Assembly (NCBI GenBank): GCA_947652605.1
Contig: OX393582.1
Span: 16,082,544 to 16,146,543 of the forward strand
DNA from: Elmis aenea
Lineage: Eukaryota > Arthropoda > Insecta > Coleoptera > Elmidae
Direction of reading: 5' to 3'
Length of the DNA stretch: 64,000 nucleotides
Positions within the stretch are counted from its first letter, which is position 1; each line of letters starts with the position of its first letter. The translations under genes and the position numbers were made by a program. The notes beneath the pieces are model-generated. The model saw only the letters and a program-made list of their open reading frames with translations. It was not told where the DNA came from and searched no databases. This document shows, in pieces, positions 11,885-23,470 of the stretch.

Positions 11885-12545
11885 TCAGATCTTCCTTTTT
11901 ATATTTTCCTCGTTGTCCTTGCTTCCCAGATTCTCCTAATGCGCCTGCCGTTGTTCATCCTAATTATGAGTCTCAACAATCTTGGTGGCTCTTCTTTAGT
12001 TCTTCTCTTATGGAAACTAAGTTTTCTTCCACTTTTCTCACGTTTATGATTCTGTCTCTCGCAGTTCTTCCTGCTCTCCGTAAATACTTCATCTCTTTTA
12101 CCTGTAGTTTTGATTTGTCTGTTCGTAAGCACCCAATGCTTTTCATATTCTATTTAAGCGGAGATGTTTTTTTTTTTATATATTAAAAACTTCGTGTTCT
12201 TGCAGTTTTTTTCTGTTTTAAAGCCCACGCTTTCAGTTTCACCTCTTGATATTTTCCGCGTTGTCCTTGCTTTCCAGATTCTCCTAACTCATCTGCTATT
12301 GTCCATCCTGGTTATATGTCGTCACAATCTCAGTTGCTCTTCAGTTCATACTTTATGGACATCAAACCAAGTCTTTTCCCAATCTTCACGTTTCTGATTC
12401 TCTTTTGCAGTTCTTCCTACTCTCGGTAGGTACTTCATCTCTGCTGCATGAAGTTTTAATTTGTATCTGTTCTTAAGCACCCATTGTTGTCTATATTCTG
12501 ATAAACTAGCGATGTACCCTTTTTCAATCACGAAAAAGTTCGTAT
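11885..12545 (-). pseudogene. Duplicated C-terminal remnant of a second RTE-like element
   Basis: Minus-strand frames at 12346-12531 and, in broken form, 11899-12130 encode the same segment. The upstream one reads LHAAEMKYLPRVGRTAKEN and later TRMDNSR. The downstream one keeps the equivalent of RMNNGRRIRRIWEART. The pattern AAEMKYLRRV...RMDxxR...EA-P is the C-terminal region after the reverse transcriptase in RTE-type ORF2 proteins. The two copies are about 330 bp apart and lie in tandem, each containing the blocks TTTCCAGATTCTCCTAA (or CCCAGATTCTCCTAA) and GCAGTTCTTCCT. Many frame breaks show that this is an old fragment. It is a different lineage from the AAG-tailed RTE family in this window. 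Confidence 0.65.
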
Positions 12546-12737
12546 TCTTCCTGATTTTTCTGTTTTACCTGCTTATGATTCAATTTCTTTATAGAGCGTG
12601 ATACTCATATTGAGTTTATTGTGTAAAATTTCCTCACTTGATTTTGCGTTGGAGTTCAACTACTCAATGCCATACTAAAGGAAAGGTTTCTTCATGTTCA
12701 GGCAAACATATCTCCATAATAGTTATTTATGTATCAA

Positions 12738-12834
12738 GGCCAAAAAGTATAACTGTTTCGGCCGAGTCTGGTTTGCTGGCCGAGACGTAGTCGAGGCCAG
12801 CAAACAGGCAAGGCCGAAAAAGTACGTTTTGGCC
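12738..12834. repeat. GC-rich hairpin with GGCC motifs
   Basis: GTTTGCTGGCC at 12771 pairs with GGCCAGCAAAC at 12795, and outer GGCCAAAAAGTA and TACGTTTTGGCC stretches are roughly inverted. The block is a compact imperfect hairpin next to a second palindrome (12850-13136). Confidence 0.7.
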
Positions 12835-12849
12835 AAAATGCATATTACA

Positions 12850-13136
12850 TTTTTTGTGCGATCGAATTAAAAACAATTTAAATTTTTAGTAATTTTCAAA
12901 ATTATAGGTTAGAAACTACGTGATATTCTATCACTGACAGATGACGGCGTATGTACTGCATTACTGGCCCTCTCCTTAGCAACGGCCGTAAAAGTTACTT
13001 TTTCGGCCGTTGCTAAGGGTAACGGCCTGAAAAGTAACTTTTACGGCCGTTGCTAAGGATAGGGCCGGTAATGCAGTACTTAATGGTTGCTAACGTATCG
13101 GTCAAACAGCTATTTCTAGTACGATCGCACAAAAAA
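12850..13136. mobile_element. Palindromic miniature element, TTTTTTGTGCGATCG ends
   Basis: TTTTTTGTGCGATCG (12850-12864) faces its inverted copy CGATCGCACAAAAAA (13122-13136). The middle (12953-13081) is an almost perfect hairpin: GTACTGCATTACTGGCCC pairs with GGGCCGGTAATGCAGTAC, and inner arms repeat CCTTAGCAACGGCCGT in inverted orientation. No frame is present; the open frame over 13050-13268 follows the palindrome. The superfamily is unknown. Confidence 0.7.
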
Positions 13137-14334
13137 GACCTTATATTATCGATTAGTTTCGATAAAAGTCGTTATTGTAGATCATTACACAATGTTTTAT
13201 TCACAATAATATGCACTTTGTATTCTTCATCGTCTTTAAGGCTACATTTTAAAGCCCTGTTGTTGTAGAAGCTTAAAGTTTCGCTTAGAGGTAAATAAAA
13301 CTGTAATTTAATTAAATGAGATCTAATTTTTTTGCCTGTATGTTTAATTGTTCTAATTGAAACAAAAATAAACGACAATAATTTTCAACACACTTGCGTA
13401 TTTCGAATTACAAAATGCAGAGGTGTTCGAATTATTGATACATGTATTAAAATGATTTTTTTGGTCCTTCGAGTGTTGTTAAAATAAACAAGTTTAAATT
13501 ATTCAAGATTTTGTGAATAAAAAAGGTTCATATTTAATAGTAAAAGTAAAGTAGATTTAAGATGCATCAGAGATCTCTATCAAATAAAACCTTTCTGAAC
13601 TTTTCAGTGCATTTTCAAATGTTTCACCTTCTTTGCCTTACTCGGTTAGTGCAGGTCGTGATCGCATATTTTTCGATCTTAATCGCCATTATTTCCTGGA
13701 AAATATCTTTGTCTTGCTAAGCAACTGTTGCAAAAGTCTTATATCTCTTTTAATTTAGATTAATCCCACAAAGTATCGACTAGACTTATTTAACCATAGG
13801 CGAAATTCTCTTGGCCGTCTCGCCTAATGTTATATTCATTTCCTTGCGGTTTATTTATTTATTTAATCATGCAGCAACGAATATTGTAGTAATATTATTT
13901 GCAGACAATTTAATGTAATCTATTTACATATTAATAGGCAATTTGTAATAAGTTAGTGTGCACTCAAAAATGCGGACGCATTTTACAGCCAATACACCTG
14001 CGATTAAAACGGTTTTTTCCTAATTCGAATTAATATTGAAGCATATAGTGAAAGTGAACATGTGATAACGGATTATAATTGCGAGTTTCATTATCAAAAT
14101 CAGTCAATAGTGAAATTGTTTGAAGGCAATGAGGCTTAATAAGGACAACGTACGTGAGACTTCGTAATCGATTTAATGCACATTACTACATAATAAAGTG
14201 TCTCTTGTGGAATACCAACACGAAACGGCATTTAACACCCATTATTTATTATATTAGATAACTACATTGTTAAGTTAAAAGCTATATCAATTAAATAAGA
14301 GAAAAGTGTATTATAATTAAGATTACATTGTGAC
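13137..14334. other. Unique AT-rich stretch
   Basis: No gene, RNA or repeat was recognised between the palindromic element and the tandem repeat starting near 14335. Confidence 0.45.
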
Positions 14335-15150
14335 GGACCGCCCTGTACAGACTAGACCAAGTTGGAATGTTTTACGGGGTATCTCGGTTACCGTAATATT
14401 TAGCGAACATCTGATATTGGTCTCTTGGGTTATTTTTTTGAGAAAAGAACGCCTATGTAATCAGATTTTTTATATCGCTTTCCATTATGGCACTACAGAC
14501 GAAAATTATATTTCATCATTTTTGAAAATTTGCTATAACTTCTTTATTTATAAAACCAAATATTATGAAGGCTTTTTATACAGATTTTAATGCTTAATTT
14601 AAAAACAAATCTAAAATTTTTTTAGCGGCCTCAACTATGACGTAAATTTTTTTTTTTTTAAATAGAAATTCTAGTTGGTCATGACATTATACAAAAGGGC
14701 GTTTTATTAGCTATTCAGAAATATATAGTTTTATACAGGGTGGACCACATATAAGGGCCACTATTGGGATCTCGTAAACGGTAAGAGCTACAAAGAAGTT
14801 TAAATTAGACAAATTGTTCCGTTTTCGGAGACCTATTCATTGATGCTTTAACGTTTTTAAAAATTTCCATGGCACGCTAGATAATCAACAAAAATCAAAA
14901 TAGGCATTTTTTTTAAATCGTTAATAACTCGGTTATACTTGATGGTACAAAAATAGTTTTGGGGGAAAAGTTGTAGATTTTTTTACGCACTATAAAATGA
15001 AAACATTCATTTGTTTCAATATTGTTTCAATTCTTAGATAAATTACAAACTTGCATTTTTTTAAATGGAAACCCTAGTTGGCCATGACTTTATGTGAAAG
15101 AGTATTTTTTTTAGCTTTTCAAAAATATATAGTTTTATATATTTGTTGCA
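14335..15150 (+). repeat. Two direct copies of a CAGGGTG-type arm, about 400 bp each
   Basis: Unit one begins near CCCTGTACAGACTAGACC (14341) and unit two at TACAGGGTGGACCAC (14734). Both continue with a TATCTCG or GATCTCG block followed by a GTTAC or GTAAACGG block. Both end in matching 75-bp stretches (14660-14735 and 15063-15145) sharing CTAGTTGG, CATGAC and AAATATATAGTTTTATA. The arrangement is direct rather than inverted, unlike the other CAGGGTG elements here. The 86-codon frame at 14330 lies in unit one and is not supported as a gene. Confidence 0.6.
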
Positions 15151-16489
15151 AAAAATAACAGAGATATGGCCAATTTTGTAAAATTCGATCATCAAAGTTT
15201 GCCATGATTTCGTAAACAAGTGATGTTTGCAATTATTAAATATAAAAAATATAAAAAGTAATGTGATTATATGTGACAGTGGCGCCTACAAACTTGGCAC
15301 GCCATCGTAACAAATAGTACATTTTCCGAAAAATAAATATTATCAAATCTTTCACACTTCTTTTTTTTATCGGTTGATAAAAAAAATAATTTCCTAAACT
15401 GCCACACTGCAACGTCATTAATTTGTTTTTTCTGAACAAACATTCTTTCTATCTAATACAAGATCGCCTTTTTTAACTAAATTTAAACGTAAACTTTTTG
15501 CTATTCTTATTTTTTATTCGCTCTCTTTAGATTTAAATTGGTTTCATTTCTGAAGACATAAATTGCCATGGTTGAAATTTGGGTTAAAAAATTGATAGGA
15601 TAAAGTATCGTGAATTGATCTCAATTAAGCTTAAGAGAATTTATTGAAAGTAAAAACTTCTGAAATTACAAAATTACTAACAATTCTGCCGTCTTAACTC
15701 GATATTCAAATTAGCGTTTTTTTAAATCCGTCCATCATTCAGAAATTATTTGAATATACATGAGTAGTACTATCTATTATATCCTATTAATTTGCAATAA
15801 AAGACAGTTACAGATGAAAAAATTGCGTTTTAATTAAGGTCATCATAATTTTCTGTATTACTTGCTTTTGAAACCGTGCAACATCAGTCCTAAGAAGCGA
15901 TTATTTCAAAACCTTCAGATTTTTTTAAACTACCTCATCTGCCGTTTATAAATTAATTTGTTTTGCAACTCTCCTTGGTGTGCGTAAAAATTCATTGCCT
16001 ACATCACGTGAAATCATTACTGCATGTGATTGATTCAGAAAACCTTGGCGATTTGTCCTATAAATGTGTCAAAAAAGTTGTTCATTACATGAAATTTCGA
16101 AATAGTTTTATTTACCGTATTTATCAACAAGTAGATGTTGTGCCAGGTTACGTTCAAATTATTTTGTTTAATTACCGTGAAACTTTTCCTTAAAAAACTT
16201 GTACAATCGTAGTAGTGGGTTTGTTTGTGGTGTCAATCTTTGACGCGTTGAAGAATGAAATAGTATCTACTAGTAGAATTTGAGCTACAGACCATAAACA
16301 TTTCTTTTGTTTCACACTCTCTGGTCAATTACCAAAACGTTGTATTTTATGTACACTTTAATTGCCAACAAATTTAATTTTTTTTTTGTTTTGGCGTAAT
16401 GAGTAGAGGCCTTTTATTAAGGATTTTAGAAAAAAATACCCATGTTGATTTTTGTTTATTATCTAGCATGCCATGGAACTTTTTTAAAA
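15151..16489. other. Unique AT-rich stretch
   Basis: A 76-codon frame at 15963 and a 67-codon antisense frame at 15236 lack any recognisable motif or codon signal. Nothing else was seen. Confidence 0.45.
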
Positions 16490-16497
16490 CATTAAAG

Positions 16498-16749
16498 CAG
16501 GGGTTCCCAAAGTTTTCACTTGGCGGGACAAAGTGTAGACTCCGAATGTTTGGCGGGCAAAAAAAATAAGTGTTTTTGAGACCTTATTCGTGGAGAACCG
16601 ACAAAATCTCGAAATGTCAAAATTGTAGGTTTGAAAAAGAAAATTACCTGGTATGATTTCAAGAAGGCGGATGGTCTGACATCGCGCGGGCCTATTTTTA
16701 GGGTTCGCGGACCGCATTTGTCCCGCGGGCCGTACTTTAGGAACCCCTG
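16498..16749. mobile_element. hAT miniature element with perfect 8-bp target duplication
   Basis: The ends are CAGGGGTTCCCAAAG and the inverted CTTTAGGAACCCCTG. CATTAAAG is duplicated exactly at 16490-16497 and 16750-16757. CAG...CTG termini with an 8-bp duplication define the hAT superfamily. The interior is GC-rich (GGCGGGACA, CCGCGGGCC motifs) and non-coding; both antisense frames across it are artefacts. At 252 bp it is a MITE that depends on a transposase encoded elsewhere. Confidence 0.9.
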
Positions 16750-16757
16750 CATTAAAG

Positions 16758-18096
16758 CATCACTAAATAGGTCTTGGAGGGGAACCATTCGTCTAATTTA
16801 AACTTTTGGAGCTCTTACCACTAATGTAAATGACCGTACAGCCTCCATGCACAGTAAGTGAGTCCTAACGCACGGTAAGCAAAACGCACACTTGTCTAGA
16901 AATGTCAAAGTAGGCTTACGTCAAAATTGACAACACAACGTAATTACATGTGTATATTGGCCATAAAGCCGTTAAAATCGTAGGTATTATGTGTTCGTAG
17001 AAAAAGTAAGCTACATAACACGAGTTGTAATGCAATTAAGCTTCTTACAACTTTTGTTATGTAATATACTATTATTGTTATGGTAATAGATACTGCCTCC
17101 GACCCTACAGCTATTACAAACAAAACTATAATCGCTATTTTGGAATGTTCACAAGAATTGCAATTATGGTTAAGTAGATATACCACGGTAACAAATGCAG
17201 TAAAAATTGCGGTTATACGAAGGTTCATGGACGCCCTTTAAAAAATCTTTATGTTCGTCACTTTAAATCCGTGTTAAACGTAACTTATTATCACAGTACT
17301 TTGTTGATGTGTGGGTTTATCCTGGTGAAACCATTGTATGCTAATTTTTATCACATTTGTTGCTCAGAAATCATTATTCGTCTCCTTGTTAGCGCTTAAA
17401 ATAGACATTAACATGTAGTAACTGACCTACGCAACAATTTACCTAAATAAGTCGCGATTTTTTGCTGATCCACTAAACAAATTCTCACGAGTCGTCTATA
17501 ATTCATTACACAACCGCACCTTGATCCCTTTTTTATTGCTTTGTTCTTAGATCATGCGGATGTAATTAAAAATAGCTAAATAAACGTGCATTTATCACAC
17601 TTATTAGAATCGAGTCGAATTTACTGTGGGCGGATTAAGTATAATTATATTTGTCGCTGTAAAATATTAACAATTTTTGAATCTTGAACTACTTTGTCAC
17701 TAATAACGTTTAATTTTTCCACATAAATTGTGACCTTCTGTGGAATTTACGTTGCACCAATGCCATATAAGTACAAACTAGATACGTGACGTTATTTAAA
17801 CGGTGTGAAATGTGGATATACCCATTATATCTAAAGGCTATAATTAACAAATATGAGGAATTTAACTAATCCGATTGATTTAACAATATAGGATTGTACT
17901 AAAACCACATGTTTGAATTTAAATGTTTCCGAATTTGCTACTGAACAACCTTGTATTTGGCCACATGTATTTATTGTATTTTAAACACGTTACCTTTCTT
18001 TAATAAATTTAAAAAATAATACATTTTACTGCATAAGTAATTTCTAAAAATTAAGATACAGCAAATTAAACTTGTTAATTTTTGTTTTGACCTTAA
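16758..18096. other. Unique AT-rich stretch
   Basis: A 94-codon antisense frame (16944-17228) is rich in Ile and Val but has no recognisable family motif, and I do not call it. Nothing else was seen. Confidence 0.4.
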
Positions 18097-18420
18097 TATA
18101 CCGGATGATTTAGTTTGTGTTGCACCTTTATATCTTTGTTATTTTAGAGGTAATCCCTTTAAACCTTAATTTTTTTTTAAATCGCATGAATTTTTCTATT
18201 AAATGACGCTACAATGTTTTTTCTACGATGACATATATCAGATTGGCGATAGTCAACTTTTTTTTTTATTACCTAGTATACCTACTTCGTTTATTGATTT
18301 TGATAAAGAATTAAAATTTTAACCCATGGTACGTTAAAACAATAAACAACTAAGAAATTTTTTTAATAAAAATGAGTTTTAAAATAATTTATTAGTTTTC
18401 ACAAAATCGTTGTTTTTAAA
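18097..18420 (+). mobile_element. Foldback family C, copy 3, left part only
   Basis: TATACCGGATGATTTAG opens the copy, followed by diverged family C blocks (CTATTAAATGACG, TCTACGATGACATAT, TTGGCGATAGTCAAC). The copy is cut off where the RTE remnant begins at about 18421. The right arm is not present on the other side of that remnant, so a deletion accompanied or followed the insertion. Confidence 0.65.
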
Positions 18421-19850
18421 CACAGTGCTGGGAAGATATGGGGAAGTACTAAATAACAATGGAAGGAGAGTAATAGAATTTTGCTTTGAAAATAATATGT
18501 CAATAATAAATAGCAGATGCAAACACAAAAATATCCATAAATACACAAGATTTGTATAAAGTAGGGATGAAAGTCAATAATCGATTATATTATTGTAGAG
18601 GACACAGAAAAGAGCAAAGTCATAAACGCTAGAGTATACCGGGGGGCAGAAATAGAGTCATCATTATCTACTTATGGCAACAATACAAATAAGGCAAAAT
18701 GACCCAGAAAGAATAGAACAAGATGAAAAGAAAAATATAACAAAAATAAAAGCATAGGTATAAACTAAAAGAGAAAGATGTACAACAAAACTTTCAAGAT
18801 TATATAAAAACTGAGAAGCAAAAGCGCAAAGGGGACGAACAAGGAAAGGATTTGAAGCATGTATGGACAGGTTTCAAAAGAATTATTCTCAACTCTGCCG
18901 AAAGGGCATGTGGGACAATAAAACACGGTAATAGTAATAATAGGAAACAAACTGCCTGGCGGACCGAAGAAGTCAAAAAAGAGAAGTAAAGGAAAAGAAA
19001 AGACTATGGAAAAAATACCTGACAACAAGCAAACCAACAGATTACGAAAAATATAAACAACAAAGAGAAAAGGCGAAACTGACTGTCCTAGAAGCAAAAG
19101 CAAAGACTTGGGAGGACTTTGGGAAAAGAATGGAAGAACATTATACGAGCAATCAAAAACTTTTCTACAAGGTATAAAAAACCTAAAACAAGATAAAAAC
19201 CATACATTAAAGCAAATAATGGATAAACAGGGACAAATACTGACAACAGAAAAAGAAATTATCGAAAGATGGGGAAATTATTTTATGGAGTTATTGGAAA
19301 GTGATAAAAACCAATGTTCTTAACAGAACGTTATTAGCTAAAAGCGAAAAGGACTTGCAATTCAATCTGGACGTGTGGGCAGATACATTAAGTAGATATA
19401 ATATGAATATTAATATAACAAAGACAAAGGTTATGGTGATGGCGAAAGGTCATGAACCAGTTACAATTATGCTAGATCAAAAAAAGGATAGAGCAGGTAG
19501 CAAATTTTAAATACTTAGGGACAATAATTGCAGAAAATGGTAAATTGGAAGGAGATCTGAATAACAGAATAGCGGCAGCGACGAAATTTTACTACGCCAC
19601 TAAGAAATGTTTGATAAGCAAGAAGGAAATATCAAAAGAAACGAAGACGCGAGTTTTTAATGCAGTGTACGTACCCATTCTCACGTACAGTTCAGAAAGT
19701 TGGACGCTAACTCAAAAACAAAAACAAAGAATACAGGTACTGGAAATGAGATTTTTGAGAAGAATAGAGGGATGTAGACTGATCGATAAAATCAGTAACG
19801 AAAAAATCCGAAATAACCTAGGGGTAACAGATATTAAGAAAAAGATGTAC
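18421..19850 (+). pseudogene. RTE-like retrotransposon copy 2: endonuclease end, internal deletion, no 3' end
   Basis: The copy starts inside the endonuclease domain: VLGRYGEVLNNNG, then NNMSIINSRCKHKNIHKYT, then IIDYIIV and HYLLMA after two frame shifts. These are the last conserved segments of an AP-type endonuclease. The linker and reverse transcriptase N-terminus follow (about 19100-19310, NLKQDKNHTLKQIMDKQG). An internal deletion of about 800 bases then joins LLESD to the stretch equivalent to 33270, and a smaller gap removes the FADD active-site block. Sequence resumes at LLAKSEKDLQFNLDVW and stops after DIKKKM at about 19848, so the C-terminal domain and AAG tail are lost. It is the only copy here that keeps endonuclease sequence. 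Confidence 0.88.
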
Positions 19851-22138
19851 TTTGCTCACTTGTTGTGTAAATAACTATTATACGTAAACCTAAGGTATTT
19901 TTCCATCCGATGAATATTTTGTTTCTTTGGAGGAGGCAGTGCCATTCCTAAAATCATTTAAAAAACTCAAATTAATATGTTAAGACGACATTTTTTTTTT
20001 AATAATGAGAGAATTAACTGGTAGTGTTTAAGCACTGCAAACAAAATTAAATACGCTGCTGATCTCGCAATTTTTCCTTTCAATTCGTTACCATAATAAA
20101 GATAGCTCTTCTTAACATTCCAAAATATTCATTAGGAAGACTTATAATAGCTGTAAGGCATTATGTATAACATTACAGTAATAAGTTTACAATTTACGCT
20201 AATATAAAATTTTAATTCAGTCGTAATGCACGAAGAGAAAGTTGAATATGAACAATTACAACTAGCAATTTATACCTTTCTTTAAACGATAAGGTGAAAA
20301 TTAATTGCCTTTAATGGTATTACCGTTCCTCTAAATTATAAATGCCGATGTACCAGGATATTGGACAATAATACAAACACCTCTTTTACAAGCACGTGAT
20401 TTTGCATTGTCGAATAATGTAAAAAATTCGCATTCTAAATATAATTAGGTACTTATACAAGGTATTCTTTGTCACGTTTCGTCAAGAGTGCCGGAAGGTA
20501 ACACGAACCCCATGACGAATAGTTTGCATGTGTAAATTTACTAGTATAAAAAAAAAACAAAAAGAATTATACGCACACAAAAAATTACCACGATAATTGC
20601 TTATAACTAGACAATTTAAGTGGATGTTGCTTAAGTCAAATAAAAATAGTTTAAAATATCGCCAAATTGACCAAAAAACATTTAATAAATTATAGTTTGA
20701 AAAATGGATCAACTAAAATATTAACATTTATAACAAGCCTTAAACCTTAATTTATATAAAAGTTAGACATATTTTAATAATTACATTAGATAAATTATAT
20801 ATTTCATTTAAATATCTTCGTTTTACAAGACACTTTAAGAATGTAAACTTACGTTGTTTATAATAAATCGAACTTTGCGCAAAAGCATTACTTTTGCTTT
20901 AATTTTATTATTACAGTAGATATCTTCATTTGCGTATAATCAATCAATAACACGATTTATTAACAATACAAAAAAAAATGCACTACATTTAATGCACTTT
21001 TTTTTTATTATTCTGTAGAAACCATCAAGTTAAAACTAGCTACAAATAAGTAACTTTACTTAAATTGGGTTTTCATTTCAATCAATATGCGTATCTGAAA
21101 ATTAACTATAAATTTATTACCTCCTTCCAAAAGGTAACTTAATTTCTATTAAAAAAACGGCAGACTTGCATCTGGTATCTAGCAAGTGGAATTAGTTTAG
21201 TGAATAAATCTTAGATAAAACACATCTCATTTTGGGTTTGCAATACTTTTTCTTCTGTGTTCAAAAAAAAAAAGATGTGCAATTGGACAATTTAATTCAA
21301 ACCGGTCAATATAGGTACTACAGGAAAAAGTAAATTTTGGATCAATTTTTTACCGCGTAGAACCTTAAATATTTAAAATGCAGTCTTTCAAATTTAAAAT
21401 CACGATTTCAAAATGATAACGGTCTATATTAAAATTTAATTTTATCTTTAAACAAATAATATTGCTTATTTAAGCCAATAGCTTAAAAACTGTCAAGCAC
21501 TATCATTTGTTTGTTGTAGAAAATTATGATTCAGAGTCTATAAAGTTTATACACAGGAAAAGTTATTAAAGATTTTTTTGTTTAATTTTATCGTAAATAA
21601 ATACATATAACACATCATATTAAACTGAAAAACGTAAACTATTGGACAAGTAAGGATTATTACACACTTTAAAATAAAAATTGTTCACTTACCTACTAAC
21701 GAAACCGTAACGTTAAAAAATGTTCTTGAATAAAGAATTTTTTGAAGAATTATTCAAGTGAAACCTTGATTCTAGTTTCAAATTAGGTAATATTAGTGGA
21801 TGAAATATAATGCCGTATTTTGGTATTTATATTATTAAATTGTGGACATGCGTAAAAATCGAAAAACTTTAATTTAACACGTTCGATTTCTATTTAACTA
21901 ATTTGTTATCTCTAATAATAAAACGAAAAGCGTTGTAATATCATGCATATTAAGTAAAGGTGTTTTTTTTTCAATATTTTCGCTTCAACAATATTACACT
22001 TCAGCATTTTACCTTCCACTTCTTAAAAGCTTCCAACCAATTTTTTTTTTCGAACTACCTGCAAAATAATCTTGGTCGGCATTAACAATCTTCCTATTTT
22101 TTAAGCCAGGAAAAAAAACAGTTGCAAAAGTCAGGTGA
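19851..22138. other. Long unique AT-rich stretch
   Basis: No repeat, RNA or protein signature was recognised. The 76-codon antisense frame at 20482 is low-complexity. Confidence 0.4.
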
Positions 22139-22146
22139 GTCTAGTG

Positions 22147-22378
22147 CAGCGTTCCTCAACCGGAGTTGCCCGGAACCCTAAAGGTTCCAGGAAAAATTGC
22201 TAGGGATGAATAGACTAATCATATATAAATGTATATTTGAGTCATTTTTGAGTTTAATTTGATACATTAAATAGATAAATACATAAAAATGATATACAAT
22301 AATTTTTATGTAGGGGTTGCATGTGATATCATTATTATTTCAATTGTTTCACAAGGGTAAAAAGGTTGAGAACCAATA
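22147..22378. mobile_element. hAT miniature element, left of a back-to-back pair
   Basis: It starts CAGCGTTCCTCAACCGG and ends in the partly inverted GGTTGAGAACCAATA. The flanks are GTCTAGTG (22139-22146) and GTCTAGTA (22379-22386), seven of eight matching. The 232-bp interior has no coding frame. CTCAACC...GGTTGAG ends are common in hAT MITEs. Confidence 0.8.
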
Positions 22379-22386
22379 GTCTAGTA

Positions 22387-22587
22387 CAGTGTTTCTCAAA
22401 GTGTGTCCGCGGACCTCTGGGGGTCCCTACATCCTGTTAAAGGGATCCCCTAGCCCTTTCATAATGTCTAAATATCATCCAAATTTATTTGCAAGGCCAA
22501 AAGGAAACAAAAATATTGTCTAGAAAACAATTCGTTGGGGTTTAATTTTGAAAGGCGTCCTCAAAGTAAAATGTTTGAGAAACACTG
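22387..22587. mobile_element. hAT miniature element, right of a back-to-back pair
   Basis: The ends are CAGTGTTTCTCAAAG and the inverted TTTGAGAAACACTG. The left flank is GTCTAGTA (22379-22386), shared with the neighbouring element, and the right flank is GTCTAGCT (22588-22595). It is 201 bp long and non-coding. Its better-preserved inverted repeat suggests it is the younger of the pair. Confidence 0.85.
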
Positions 22588-22595
22588 GTCTAGCT

Positions 22596-23007
22596 ATTGG
22601 ATGCTCTATTACTTTTGTTTGAGCTACCTATCAGAAGATGCATTATCGTAACATAGCATAATTTAAAGAGGTTAATATACTAGGATCAAACCAACTTAAA
22701 TTATAGGCAGAGAACTAAGAGTATGAATGTGTAGATGTTAATCACAGCCTATAAGTTTTCTTTTTCACAATAAATTCAGCTCAGCCCTCGTATACGTAGT
22801 GGAAACTACAATTTCAAAACCAATTTGATAATAAATTCTTTAGGATTATAAAATCTACATTTCTTACTAAATGAGAAAGTTAGAAAAAATAAACCTGATA
22901 TCATATATCAAAATATTTTTTTAAAAAAAAGTGGATCGCGAAGTAGCCTACAATTAGTTTCAAATGACAATTATCGAGCTACGAGTTAACGAACACACAC
23001 AAACTAG
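22596..23007. other. Unique AT-rich stretch
   Basis: Nothing recognised between the hAT pair and the long-TIR element. Confidence 0.45.
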
Positions 23008-23016
23008 GGATAATTG

Positions 23017-23470
23017 AGGTGCGTGAAGGTGGCCGCGACTTTTTCGAAAGTGCAATTTTTTTAAATTGCATTAATTAGCGCCTAATTAGCGCCAATTGGC
23101 GCCGTAGCTTTTAAAATTAGCGCCTTTATAATAAAAAAGTTACACGCATTTAAAAAAAGTCGCGGCCAACTTCACGCAGCCGCGACTTTTTCGAATTTAC
23201 AAAATTTAATGATGCCATCAATTAGCGCCTAATTAGCGCCAATTAGCGCCGTAGTTTCAAAAATTAGCGCCGTTATAATAAAAAAGTTACAGACACTTTA
23301 AAAAATCGCGGCCAACTTCACGCAGCCGCGACTTTTACGAATTTACAAAATTTAATGATGCCATCAATTAGCGCCTAATTAGCGCCAATTAGCGCCGTAG
23401 TTTTAAAAATTAGCGCCGTTATAATAAAAAAGTTACAGACATTTTAAAAAATCGCGGCTAACTTCACACC
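23017..23470 (+). repeat. Array of three hairpin-ended TTAGCGCC units in the left TIR
   Basis: Each unit of about 145-150 bp opens with GCGTGAAG-GGCCGCGACTTTTT (or GCAGCCGCGACTTTT) and closes with its rough inverse AAA-TCGCGGCCAACTTCACGC. The middle contains four to five TTAGCGCC or AATTGGCGCC motifs and TTATAATAAAAAAGTTAC. Each unit can therefore fold on itself, and the outer edge of the first unit is also the transposon terminus. Confidence 0.85.

Noticed and set aside
16944..17228. 94-codon hydrophobic antisense frame as a membrane protein
   Set aside because: The Ile/Val/Leu richness is what AT-rich antisense sequence gives; there is no signal for expression or family membership.
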